Translations under genes and position numbers: made by a program | Assembly: GCA_026982095.1 (NCBI GenBank) | Contig: JALSHT010000006.1 | Coordinates: 124,001 to 188,000 of the forward strand | Direction: 5' to 3' | Length of the DNA stretch: 64,000 bases | Origin: Nitrososphaeria archaeon | Lineage (GTDB): Archaea > Thermoproteota > Nitrososphaeria > Geothermarchaeales > JDFR-13 | In this document: positions 26,577 to 33,720 of the stretch, one piece after another | Numbering within the stretch: position 1 is the stretch's first letter | Layout of the letters: each line of letters starts with the position of its first letter | Notes under the pieces: generated by a model | What the model saw: the letters and a program-made list of their open reading frames with translations, nothing else | Told to the model about the DNA's origin: nothing | Databases searched by the model: none

Positions 26577-28082
26577 CTAGTTGTAGCGCCGTATCTCCAC
26601 TGGGAATGGTAGAGGGTTTCTAGAATCTTTAACCAGTGCCTCTCCAACATTCAACTGTTTCATATACTCTATCTGATCCTCGTTTAGGGAGACTATATTC
26701 TTTATATGCATTATGTCTTCATATCCTGTTAGTCTATGTATTATGAGTAGACTGGAGTTTTTGAGTGGTGCTTTCGCGATCTGGGATGGGAATTGGGTTA
26801 TTATGAATATTGATTCTCCGAATTTTCTGATTTCATCGAGTATCTTCTCAGCTACTGTAGGTGGGTCGTATTCTCTACGGGTGGGTATTAGGTATCTGGC
26901 TTCCTCCAGAACTGTTATGTGGCTTAAGTCTTTCATCCCTGCCTCTCTCTGTATATTAAATATTCTCTTTAGGAGTATGTATCCAAATATTTTTCTTACA
27001 CTAACCTCATAAATATGTCCCAATTCAATGACTACGTTTTTATTGAGTATTTCCTCTATATCTATTTCTCTTCCTGTGAATATCTTCTGTGGCTGACCTG
27101 TTGTTAGTGGCTTCAATCTTCTTAGTAGTGCTGCTTTTGTCTCATGTTCGCTATATGACTTTATTGGGTATTCCTCTATCATTTTGACCAGGGCTTTTAG
27201 GTTTGGCTTTGATTCCCCAACTAGGTGGTATTTTGTGTATACTGCCTCGATAGTGGATTTTAACAGGTATTGTTGGGGATGTGTCAAGCTGTATACCTCT
27301 GTGAAGATGTCGGTGATTATTGATGCGTTGTCCTCTATACTCTCGTCCTCGCTTAACGGGTTTATGCCTATGTCTGTGTATCCTGGTTTTATCACTATGT
27401 CTACGTTTTTCAGGATGTTGGAGTATTCGTTGTGGTAGTCTAGGACTATGTATGGTATCTCTCTAGGTAGTTGATTCAGTATTGTCGATATTGTTGTGGT
27501 CTTTCCCATTCCTGTTGCTCCTATGCAGGACAGGTGGTTTTTTAGGTCATCTATGTCTATGTAGTAAGGCTCGTCCAAGTCGATTATATTGCCTAGCAGT
27601 ATCTTGTTGTAGCCGTCGCTCGTCTGTATAGGATGTTTAAATAGCCCCTTAGGTTTATAGGATTGGCTGTCTACCATGGATTCGAATCCAGTTATAACCT
27701 CCCCAGTGTTTATGGCTCTCTTCCAAGAATATATCCTATCAATATCTTTCCGTGTTAACCTCTCTATTTCGTAGTTGGGGAAGGCTGTTAGGACTATGTT
27801 GGTTAAAGAGTTTATTCTATTTTCCAACTGGTATTTGTCGCTTCCTCTAGTTATTATGGCTAGCTCCTCGTTTGGGCCATTGATATAGTGGATGATCTGG
27901 GTTGGTATTTTTAGACTCTTTAGGGCTTTAATCATGTTTCTATATGATGTGATGTGTTGGGAAGCCCATGTTCTGATATCCCCTATGTATATACCTCCCC
28001 CTCTTATCCTTATCCCTGCATATTGTGTTTTTGTTTGGCTTCCGTTTAGTATACGTCTGATAGCTTTCCTCATCTTTTTCAC
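26577..28082 (-). CDS. HerA/VirB4-type P-loop ATPase of the pilus-like locus
   Basis: The 501-residue soluble ATPase has an N-terminal domain of about 160 residues and a HerA/FtsK-superfamily motor. Walker A is GATGMGKTT (about 188-196), a VLDYHNEY segment follows, Walker B is ITVLEEARYLIP, then FIITQFPSQI and an arginine-finger-like region. HerA usually sits next to the nuclease NurA; no nurA is present. Instead it is the last gene after a secretion ATPase, platform halves and a prepilin. The N-terminal part also recalls VirB4/CedB-type transfer ATPases. DNA translocation or assembly energising is inference. Confidence 0.82.
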   Translation of the reverse strand: MKKMRKAIRRILNGSQTKTQYAGIRIRGGGIYIGDIRTWASQHITSYRNMIKALKSLKIPTQIIHYINGPNEELAIITRGSDKYQLENRINSLTNIVLTAFPNYEIERLTRKDIDRIYSWKRAINTGEVITGFESMVDSQSYKPKGLFKHPIQTSDGYNKILLGNIIDLDEPYYIDIDDLKNHLSCIGATGMGKTTTISTILNQLPREIPYIVLDYHNEYSNILKNVDIVIKPGYTDIGINPLSEDESIEDNASIITDIFTEVYSLTHPQQYLLKSTIEAVYTKYHLVGESKPNLKALVKMIEEYPIKSYSEHETKAALLRRLKPLTTGQPQKIFTGREIDIEEILNKNVVIELGHIYEVSVRKIFGYILLKRIFNIQREAGMKDLSHITVLEEARYLIPTRREYDPPTVAEKILDEIRKFGESIFIITQFPSQIAKAPLKNSSLLIIHRLTGYEDIMHIKNIVSLNEDQIEYMKQLNVGEALVKDSRNPLPFPVEIRRYN

Positions 28083-28088
28083 CGTTTT

Positions 28089-28265
28089 TTATAGGAATGG
28101 GAAGAGTGTGTCCCACCACCAGTTTAGAGTGTCAAATAGGGATTGTATCATCTCCTCTATCTTCGCGTATATCGTGTTCGCTGCCCCGATGGTTATGCCT
28201 ATCGCCATTAATGCAATTATTATTAGGAGACCTTCCTCCACTATCTGGGCTCCTCTCCTCTTCAT
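28089..28265 (-). CDS. Tiny class III prepilin-like protein
   Basis: The precursor has 58 residues starting at ATG 28265 (after GGGGATA; the frame reaches to 28289). The N-terminus MKRRG|AQIVEEGLLIIIAL is a class III signal peptide: a basic n-region ending in Gly, then a hydrophobic helix with Glu at +5/+6. After the helix only about 25 residues remain, ending LNWWWDTLFPFL, so the mature protein would be little more than a filament-core helix plus an aromatic tail. It lies seven bases before the HerA-type ATPase gene. Confidence 0.8.
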   Translation of the reverse strand: MKRRGAQIVEEGLLIIIALMAIGITIGAANTIYAKIEEMIQSLFDTLNWWWDTLFPFL

Positions 28266-28339
28266 ATTATCCCCGCTAAAAACTCTCATGTGTTTGATTT
28301 GATAACTTGATTATGGGTGGTGTGAAAGTGTTTCTCTCC

Positions 28340-28843
28340 TTACATGGGAATTAGACTTTCTATGAAGAGTGATGTCGCTATATATAATGACGTGTATATT
28401 GTTGTGTGAATCGTGATCTTCTTCCTATCCCACCGGTTAAGCGCTACTGTTATAAATATGGTTTGTAGTAGCCCGAAGAGGTAGTGTGTGGTGCTCCACG
28501 TATTGATTTCGAGTTGGTTGGTTGCCTTAATATCTATACTCATTAATATGGAGGTTACGGGTGATATTACACCTAATGCTAGTATGGTTATAACTGATAA
28601 TAGTATCAATCTCCTCCTATAGACTCTTTCTCTGTTATTGAGTCTATTTAGAAGCCTCTCCCTAGAGATGTCTATTTTTCCATACTTCCTTAAAACACGT
28701 GTTGTACGTGAGATTCTCTCAATCTCTTGGTTATAACGGGGTGTCTTGATATATTTTTTGAGCTCTTCATACATACCTTCCTTATATAGGGCTGATGAGA
28801 GGGATTCTCCTCGTATTAGCCTATCTATTATTTCCCGCTTCAT
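28340..28843 (-). CDS. Half-size T2SSF/TadC-like platform protein (second half)
   Basis: The 167-residue membrane protein begins with a cytoplasmic helical section in which IIDRLIRGESLSSALYKEGM resembles the G-x-S-L-x-x-A-L signature of T2SSF/TadC modules. Three or four membrane helices follow (LILLSVITILALGVISP, TTHYLFGLLQTIFITVAL, and a C-terminal pair). It is only about one third the length of a normal archaeal platform protein and starts two bases after the preceding half. Assignment relies on pattern and operon position. Confidence 0.65.
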   Translation of the reverse strand: MKREIIDRLIRGESLSSALYKEGMYEELKKYIKTPRYNQEIERISRTTRVLRKYGKIDISRERLLNRLNNRERVYRRRLILLSVITILALGVISPVTSILMSIDIKATNQLEINTWSTTHYLFGLLQTIFITVALNRWDRKKITIHTTIYTSLYIATSLFIESLIPM

Positions 28844-28845
28844 CT

Positions 28846-29310
28846 TTACAGCCTCCTCTCAATTATTTTTAGAAGTAGTGTCTGTATGACAGGTGTTAGG
28901 GATAATATTATGTTTCCAAATACTATTGACGATATTAATATTAGGATTGGTGGGAATACTAGGGTTGAAGATATGAAGACTGCTTTTAACTCTATGTTAT
29001 ATAGTTCCTCCTCCATCCTATCCAGTCTATCTTCGAGTTTAGATGTGAAGGTCTCTAAGGCTAGTTCTCTATCTAGTATCTTAATGTTGTGTGTTACCTC
29101 ATTGGACACGAAGTCTTCGTGTTCGAGTCTGTTTTTTAAAGAAGCTGTGAAGATTATATCTGAGCCTGTTGATATATAGTCGGATATGGCAGAATATAAT
29201 TTGTTGATGTCGATTATATCTAGTTTGAATAGTCTAATCTTGTTCGTGACTATTAAGAATGATATGATGTGGCTTAAGAGTATAAGTATTAGGGTTGTTT
29301 GAACGTTCAT
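28846..29310 (-). CDS. Half-size T2SSF/TadC-like platform protein (first half)
   Basis: The 154-residue protein has an N-terminal membrane helix (TLILILLSHIISFLIV), a cytoplasmic section (LYSAISDYISTGSDII ... REL-ALETFTSKLEDRL) patterned like a T2SSF repeat, and two C-terminal helices (AVFISSTLVFPPILILISSI and beyond). It overlaps the ATPase gene stop by four bases (ATGA). Together with the next gene it could form a split, minimal inner-membrane platform. Confidence 0.65.
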   Translation of the reverse strand: MNVQTTLILILLSHIISFLIVTNKIRLFKLDIIDINKLYSAISDYISTGSDIIFTASLKNRLEHEDFVSNEVTHNIKILDRELALETFTSKLEDRLDRMEEELYNIELKAVFISSTLVFPPILILISSIVFGNIILSLTPVIQTLLLKIIERRL

Positions 29311-30527
29311 GGGGAATTAGCCCCCTCGATTCCATAATTAGATATATTCTTTAAGCTGTCCTTTCTCGGTCTTATTATATTTGATATTCTTCTCTCCCCG
29401 GTTAACAAGTCTCTCTCTGTAAATATTATCATATCTATGTTGTAGTATGGTATGTGATATCCCTGTCCATAAGCGTTTTCAAGCCTCTTTTTGAGTGAGT
29501 CTATATCTGCTGCGTGTATCGTGGCCAATACCTTTATACCCATGAGTAGTGTGTCTAGCATAAGCCTGATCTCATAATCAGAAAGTACCTCTCCAAAAAT
29601 GACGTAATCTGGGCTTCTTCTCAGGTTGAATATTGTCTGCAACTCCCTATGTTTTACGTTTAATATACTTGTGTGCTTGTAGAATGCTTGGTGTCTACCC
29701 TCGTATCTAAGGTCCTCTATCTCTCTCGCCTCCTCTATTATCAAGAGTCTTAATCCCTTAGGAAGCCTCTTTACTATAGCGTTTAGTAACGTAGTCTTCC
29801 CTGTGTTTGGCGGCCCCGCTATCAATATAGATGGTGTACCCACTAATTCCTTTGCTATGTATTCATAGCTTTGTTGATTGATGAATCCCTTTCTAAGGAG
29901 TGTGTCTAAGTCGTTATAATTCATAATGTTTTTCCTTATTACAGCCACTGTCTCCCCATGGGTTAGTGGTTCATGATCTAGAACTAATCTGTATTTTTCT
30001 CCTGTATATATTATATCTACCTCTATACTTCCCCCAGCCCTATATACCCCTTCTCCATAGAATAACTCCGCTAATCTCCTTAGTGCAACTGCTCCACTCT
30101 CTTCAAAGTATAGATTAGTCCTCCTTCTCCCTACTCCATGGTTATGTACGTGTATGGGTCTGTTTTCTCCGAGAATATATATTTCTAGATTGTTTGGATC
30201 TCTCAGGAGTAACCCTAGTTGGCTGAGATTAATAGCTCTCCAGAATATTATGTCAGATAGATCCGGTATGTCTTCCCTCTCTATCCCATGTCTCTCTAAA
30301 TCCTCCTCTATAGCCATTATGTTTATAGCATAGAGATATTGGAATTCTGGGGGTTGATTCGACCTTCTAAATCTTGGGTATTCTTTGGATATCTCCTCTA
30401 TTACATCTATATAGTCGAGTATCTCTTCTGAGAACCCGTAGATTATCTCAGGTTCTACATAGAGATATCTGTAGAACTTTCCTATTGTTCCACTCCACTC
30501 ATCTAGGATGGGTATTCCACTTAGCAT
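29307..30527 (-). CDS. Type II/IV secretion (GspE/TadA-like) ATPase
   Basis: This assembly ATPase has 406 residues. Its Walker A is GPPNTGKTT, followed by LLIIEEAREIEDL (Asp-box region), the RRSPDYVIFGEVLSDYE segment (Walker B/Gly-Glu), and the His-box ATIHAADID. An N-terminal domain of about 200 residues precedes it. It is the first gene of the five-gene minus-strand operon ending with the HerA-type ATPase. It is clearly distinct in sequence from the second ATPase of this window (52072). Confidence 0.9.
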   Translation of the reverse strand: MLSGIPILDEWSGTIGKFYRYLYVEPEIIYGFSEEILDYIDVIEEISKEYPRFRRSNQPPEFQYLYAINIMAIEEDLERHGIEREDIPDLSDIIFWRAINLSQLGLLLRDPNNLEIYILGENRPIHVHNHGVGRRRTNLYFEESGAVALRRLAELFYGEGVYRAGGSIEVDIIYTGEKYRLVLDHEPLTHGETVAVIRKNIMNYNDLDTLLRKGFINQQSYEYIAKELVGTPSILIAGPPNTGKTTLLNAIVKRLPKGLRLLIIEEAREIEDLRYEGRHQAFYKHTSILNVKHRELQTIFNLRRSPDYVIFGEVLSDYEIRLMLDTLLMGIKVLATIHAADIDSLKKRLENAYGQGYHIPYYNIDMIIFTERDLLTGERRISNIIRPRKDSLKNISNYGIEGANSP

Positions 30528-30617
30528 GTAGCCTCAACAATATCTCTATAACATATTTAACACAGTTTCACACTACTCAACCACGTTATTATCCGTTCGG
30601 CAGAAACTCTTTTGTTG

Positions 30618-30743
30618 ATGAATAGAAGCATAAGGGAGGTGGGTCTAATAATTGCGAGGGGGATGTTGTTGACACTGGTGGTTATAGGGATTCTTCGATT
30701 CTCGGGGGTGGTAATTGAATGGATAAGGAGTCTATACTCCTAG
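30618..30743 (+). CDS. Tiny one-helix membrane protein
   Basis: This is a 41-residue open frame (MNRSIREVGLIIARGMLL...) with one hydrophobic helix MLLTLVVIGILRFSGVVI. ATG 30618 is about 90 bases from the divergent ATPase start and its end overlaps the next small gene by 25 bases. No family is recognised. It is supported by the tight overlap with the following small membrane genes rather than by similarity. Confidence 0.45.
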   Translation: MNRSIREVGLIIARGMLLTLVVIGILRFSGVVIEWIRSLYS

Positions 30744-30910
30744 TTACAGAGGTGGTTCTGGCCATAACGCTCTTCTTGGTCTCTGTGAGTATAGCAGTTA
30801 ACCTTTTTGATTTTTTCGGGGTAGTGAGCTGTGGATATGAGGAGTCCGTAGTATATAACGATGGCATCTTTAGAGTTGTTAGGAGGACCCATCGATGTTT
30901 GATGACTTGA
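30719..30910 (+). CDS. Small prepilin-like membrane protein
   Basis: The 63-residue product has an N-terminal helix (SILLVTEVVLAITLFLVSVS) with a Glu inside, as in pilin-like proteins. A short exported part follows with two cysteines (VSCGYEESVV ... RRTHRCLMT). No Gly cleavage site precedes the helix. It overlaps both neighbours. Possible minor component of the adjacent pilus-like machine; this is inference from context. Confidence 0.55.
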   Translation: MDKESILLVTEVVLAITLFLVSVSIAVNLFDFFGVVSCGYEESVVYNDGIFRVVRRTHRCLMT

Positions 30911-31014
30911 TAGACTTCATCATCAGTATATCATTTTATACCGCTATTCTAACTCTCCTACTGATTCTTTTATCCCTGATATTGATCTTGGTTAGTGTTG
31001 CTCTGGGGATATAG
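30895..31014 (+). CDS. Tiny hydrophobic protein
   Basis: A 39-residue open frame starts at ATG 30895: a short acidic N-terminus (MFDDLIDFI) and then almost continuous Leu/Ile/Val to the end. It starts inside the preceding gene and stops two bases before the next ATG. Such tight tiling argues for a real gene, but the product is too short to classify. Confidence 0.45.
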   Translation: MFDDLIDFIISISFYTAILTLLLILLSLILILVSVALGI

Positions 31015-31016
31015 AG

Positions 31017-31319
31017 ATGTACAGGTATATCCCTAGTCTATTGTCGCTATCCTCTATACTGTTGGTGTCTATAGTTATTATATCCATGCTAATATCGTCT
31101 GGGTTGGAGCCGGGTCGGAATACATATGGTGGCTGCCTCTCCACAGTTGGATCTATAGGTAGAGGTGGAGACGATATAAAATCTATTGAACTAGTTGAAG
31201 GGGTGCTATACATAGAGTATGAGGAGGGTTATATCGCCATATATCGGATAGGTGATGATGTGGATCTTACATTTGAGGAGGGGGGTGGTATAAAGTGTAT
31301 AGTAGGAGGGGATTCTTAG
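31017..31319 (+). CDS. Small secreted or anchored protein with N-terminal helix
   Basis: The 100-residue protein has an N-terminal hydrophobic helix (SSILLVSIVIISMLISSG) and a small beta-rich outer domain containing two cysteines (GGCLSTVG and GIKCIVGG), which could form a disulfide. The domain shows a strand pattern IELVEGVLYIEYEEGYIAIY. No family recognised. It overlaps the next gene by 25 bases. Confidence 0.6.
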   Translation: MYRYIPSLLSLSSILLVSIVIISMLISSGLEPGRNTYGGCLSTVGSIGRGGDDIKSIELVEGVLYIEYEEGYIAIYRIGDDVDLTFEEGGGIKCIVGGDS

Positions 31320-31627
31320 GATTCTATGTAGCTACTGTTGTTATTATCGTAGCTTTACTAGCTATATCCATCGCCCTCGTGGAGAGGAGTTATGATGATG
31401 TAGCTGTAGATATCCTTGCTATCCAGACGATGCTATATTGTCTGGGTTATGATAATGTTTTGGATTTAGATGGGCTAGATTTGGATGTTGAAGAAGCGGG
31501 AGGCCTACTATATGTTAGATTAAGGGTGGGTGCTGTAGAATATGTTGGTGTTTCAAATCTATCCGTTGCCTGCCCTATGTATGAGGTTGAGGTTGGACTC
31601 GTTAACTCTTCTAATCCACTTGTTTAG
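31295..31627 (+). CDS. Prepilin-like small surface protein
   Basis: The 110-residue product starts with GTG. The N-terminus MYSRRG|FLGFYVATVVIIVALL resembles a prepilin leader (basic, Gly, then a hydrophobic helix), followed by a small outer domain with two cysteines (LYCLGYD and VACPMYE). Its last 69 bases overlap the 3' end of the convergent TFB gene, so one of the two ends may be shorter than given. It is the last of five tiled membrane genes. Confidence 0.55.
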   Translation: MYSRRGFLGFYVATVVIIVALLAISIALVERSYDDVAVDILAIQTMLYCLGYDNVLDLDGLDLDVEEAGGLLYVRLRVGAVEYVGVSNLSVACPMYEVEVGLVNSSNPLV

Positions 31628-32338
31628 GGTGTAGCGTGATACTTCAAGAATGTCTGCCAGCTCATCTATCAAGGTTATCTCCATATCCCTCCTTCCCATC
31701 ATCTTGAAATACGTATATATGGCTATGGCTGCGATAAGTTTGGGAGACATGGATATATACCTTTTCATATCCTTTGCTATGTGATCTGCAACGTATCTTA
31801 TTATTAACGGGTTTTCTATCGATATCCCCCTCTCACCCAACCTATTCAATGTGAAATCAATGTACTCGTATATCTTCGGACCAGGCTCCGCCTTCACTTT
31901 TGACATAAGAAAATGTTTTTTTATGGCTCTGTAGATATGTTTCTTCTCTACATTGACCATACCCTTCTCTCTAAGGAGGTTGATGATATTTGATATTGTG
32001 TATGGTGCCCCCCTCCTTCTCAGGACGTTATAAACAGCCAGTATTGAGAGTGCGATCGCCCCTATCCGCGGAGATATAGGTCTTAGATTATATGTAAGTA
32101 TGTATGACATCGCGTCTTGATATACAGAGTATGGGAGGTCGAGCGCCTCCACGATACTCGAAATATATCTATGAATCATCTTAGTGTTAGGGGTCTGTGG
32201 TCTCAAGACATGGTTGCTTAGCTTTTGATAGTCATAATTTACTGCCTCTCTAAATACATATCCACATCTGCTACAGTATATATCGTCTCTAGAAGATATT
32301 GTCTCGCTATATCCACATATTGGACAAACTCCATTCAT
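31559..32338 (-). CDS. Divergent transcription factor B (TFB) paralogue
   Basis: TFB bridges TBP and RNA polymerase. The 259-residue protein has an N-terminal zinc ribbon (CPICG at 5-9, CSRCG at 22-26) and two cyclin-like repeats (LRPISPRIGAIALSILAVYN and MSPKLIAAIAIYTYFK), the second ending in an HTH (LADILEVSRYTLNKW). Between ribbon and cyclin core there are only about 25 residues without the usual B-reader/linker motif, so it is shorter than a standard TFB (about 300). A housekeeping TFB is probably elsewhere. Its place beside the pilus-like locus suggests a dedicated role. Confidence 0.85.
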   Translation of the reverse strand: MNGVCPICGYSETISSRDDIYCSRCGYVFREAVNYDYQKLSNHVLRPQTPNTKMIHRYISSIVEALDLPYSVYQDAMSYILTYNLRPISPRIGAIALSILAVYNVLRRRGAPYTISNIINLLREKGMVNVEKKHIYRAIKKHFLMSKVKAEPGPKIYEYIDFTLNRLGERGISIENPLIIRYVADHIAKDMKRYISMSPKLIAAIAIYTYFKMMGRRDMEITLIDELADILEVSRYTLNKWIRRVNESNLNLIHRAGNG

Positions 32339-32406
32339 GGCAATGACTATCTATTTCAAAAGTATAATTCATTGTTGAGGTTTTGTGAATTTGTAAGTCC
32401 AACTCG

Positions 32407-32420
32407 GGAATTCAAATTCC
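32407..32420. promoter_or_regulatory. Perfect palindrome in the tfb/lsm divergent region
   Basis: GGAATT-CA-AATTCC is a perfect 6+6 inverted repeat in the 185-base gap between the divergent TFB and Sm-like genes, about 70 bases from the TFB start codon and 100 from the lsm start. The rest of this gap is AT-rich and contains no other gene I can support. It may be an operator. Confidence 0.4.
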
Positions 32421-32522
32421 TGTTCTGTACCGGTGAATAGGTGTATATAGTGAAAGTGGATATTATCTAAAAAATTAAAATAGGTTTTCCAGATATTCTA
32501 TATCTACATTCTATGGTGTATA

Positions 32523-32948
32523 ATGATGATGCCGTCAAACCCAATTGGTAGAGAGTTAAATAAACATGTAAATAAGGATGTCTTAGTTGAGTTGAAGGAT
32601 GGTAGGAGGCTCTCTGGGGTCTTAAAAGCTGTAGATCCATCCACTATGTCGGTAATAGTGAAACTCCATAGGGAGGATGAGTATTATCCCCTGGTTGTGT
32701 TAAATGGATCTGAGATAAGAGCTATCTATCTGAAAACGGTGAAGTTCGATCTTGCTGAGCTGAAGAAGAGGCTTGACAGAGTCTTCCCAAGGACTGTTGA
32801 GTATAGGCCAGCGGAGAAGGTGATTATAGTGATGAATAGGATAAGGGTGACTGAGAATGGTGTAGAGGGAGAAAGGGGGCCTGTATATGAGAGGGTGAAG
32901 AACGTTTTTGATGAGTATTTGAGGGAGCTTAAACAATCCCAGACCTAA
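32523..32948 (+). CDS. Sm-like archaeal protein with C-terminal domain (SmAP3-like)
   Basis: LSm proteins form rings that bind U-rich RNA. The 141-residue protein has the Sm1/Sm2 fold at the N-terminus (LVELKDGRRLSGVLKAVDP, then VVLNGSEIRAIYL) followed by about 65 extra residues (VFPRTVEYRPAEKVIIV...). This is the layout described for crenarchaeal SmAP3. Three consecutive ATGs (32523, 32526, 32529) make the start ambiguous by two residues. The stop overlaps the convergent PAC2 gene by four bases. Confidence 0.85.
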   Translation: MMMPSNPIGRELNKHVNKDVLVELKDGRRLSGVLKAVDPSTMSVIVKLHREDEYYPLVVLNGSEIRAIYLKTVKFDLAELKKRLDRVFPRTVEYRPAEKVIIVMNRIRVTENGVEGERGPVYERVKNVFDEYLRELKQSQT

Positions 32949-33640
32949 GTATATATATTCTTTCCTTTCTCAACCAATTCCTCAAGTTCTCTCATCATAT
33001 CCCTTACTTCTTTAGCAGCTTCTTTCAACGAATCTATGGGTAGGTTGAAGCCGAATATACTGTTAATGGCTCTAACTGCGTAGGATACTGCCATCGGGTC
33101 CATGACATTGTCGTCTGAGTAGGCTAGTATACCCAGGGCCGGGACCTTCTCCAATTCAGTATATAATAGGGTGGCTGCCAAAGGACCAAAGATCCTAAGA
33201 TTTTTTGGCGCCTCTTTACCAGGAACCTTATTTCTCCAATATTTGTTGTATACTACTCTATATTCGTCACTCTCCCCCTCTCTAAGATTCTTTGTTAATC
33301 CACCTATAACTATGTACTCCTCCACACCTATCCTCTTTAAGAATCGTATAAGGTTTTTAACCACCTTATTCCCCCTGGATCCAGGTGGTAGATTCTCAAC
33401 CTTTAGTATCAAGTTCTCTCCAGATTTATAAAGTTCAATTGGGTAGTATAACCTGCCTTCATTATATGTTATCAACGGTGGTAAGTAGATAGTTTCTATA
33501 ATCGCTACACGCTCTACACTATCCATATTGTCTATCATGTGCTTGATTGTGAATAAACCCGTTCCTCCTATACCTAGGTAACCTATGAAAACTCTTCTTC
33601 CACTTATCTTCTTTAATCCATATATCTTCACTTTAGACAC
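32945..33640 (-). CDS. PAC2-family protein (proteasome-assembly-chaperone-like)
   Basis: PAC2 family proteins are relatives of eukaryotic proteasome assembly chaperone 2. The 231-residue sequence shows VFIGYLGIGGTGLFTIKHM, then YIVIGGLTKN, IFGPLAATLLYTE and the glycine-poor YSDDNVMDPMAVSYAVRAI, ending in a charged helix. It is a conserved archaeal family whose role in archaea is not settled. Confidence 0.8.
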   Translation of the reverse strand: MSKVKIYGLKKISGRRVFIGYLGIGGTGLFTIKHMIDNMDSVERVAIIETIYLPPLITYNEGRLYYPIELYKSGENLILKVENLPPGSRGNKVVKNLIRFLKRIGVEEYIVIGGLTKNLREGESDEYRVVYNKYWRNKVPGKEAPKNLRIFGPLAATLLYTELEKVPALGILAYSDDNVMDPMAVSYAVRAINSIFGFNLPIDSLKEAAKEVRDMMRELEELVEKGKNIYT

Positions 33641-33720
33641 TCTCCTTTGAATAACAAATATTATTCCTCCTAAAAGCTAATAATAATTAGTCTGTGGCTA
33701 GTTGTTAATTTGAAGGTGGT

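Noticed and set aside
26577..30527. Ced-type DNA import system
   Set aside because: A HerA/VirB4-like ATPase is present, but no CedA-like multi-helix channel gene is seen, and the GspE ATPase plus platform halves are not part of Ced; kept only as an alternative idea.
32393..32430. T-arm-like sequence (GGGAA-TTCAAAT-TCCTG) suggesting a tRNA or split tRNA half
   Set aside because: No matching acceptor, D arm or anticodon arm flanks it, and the stem needs a G-T pair; better described as a simple palindrome.
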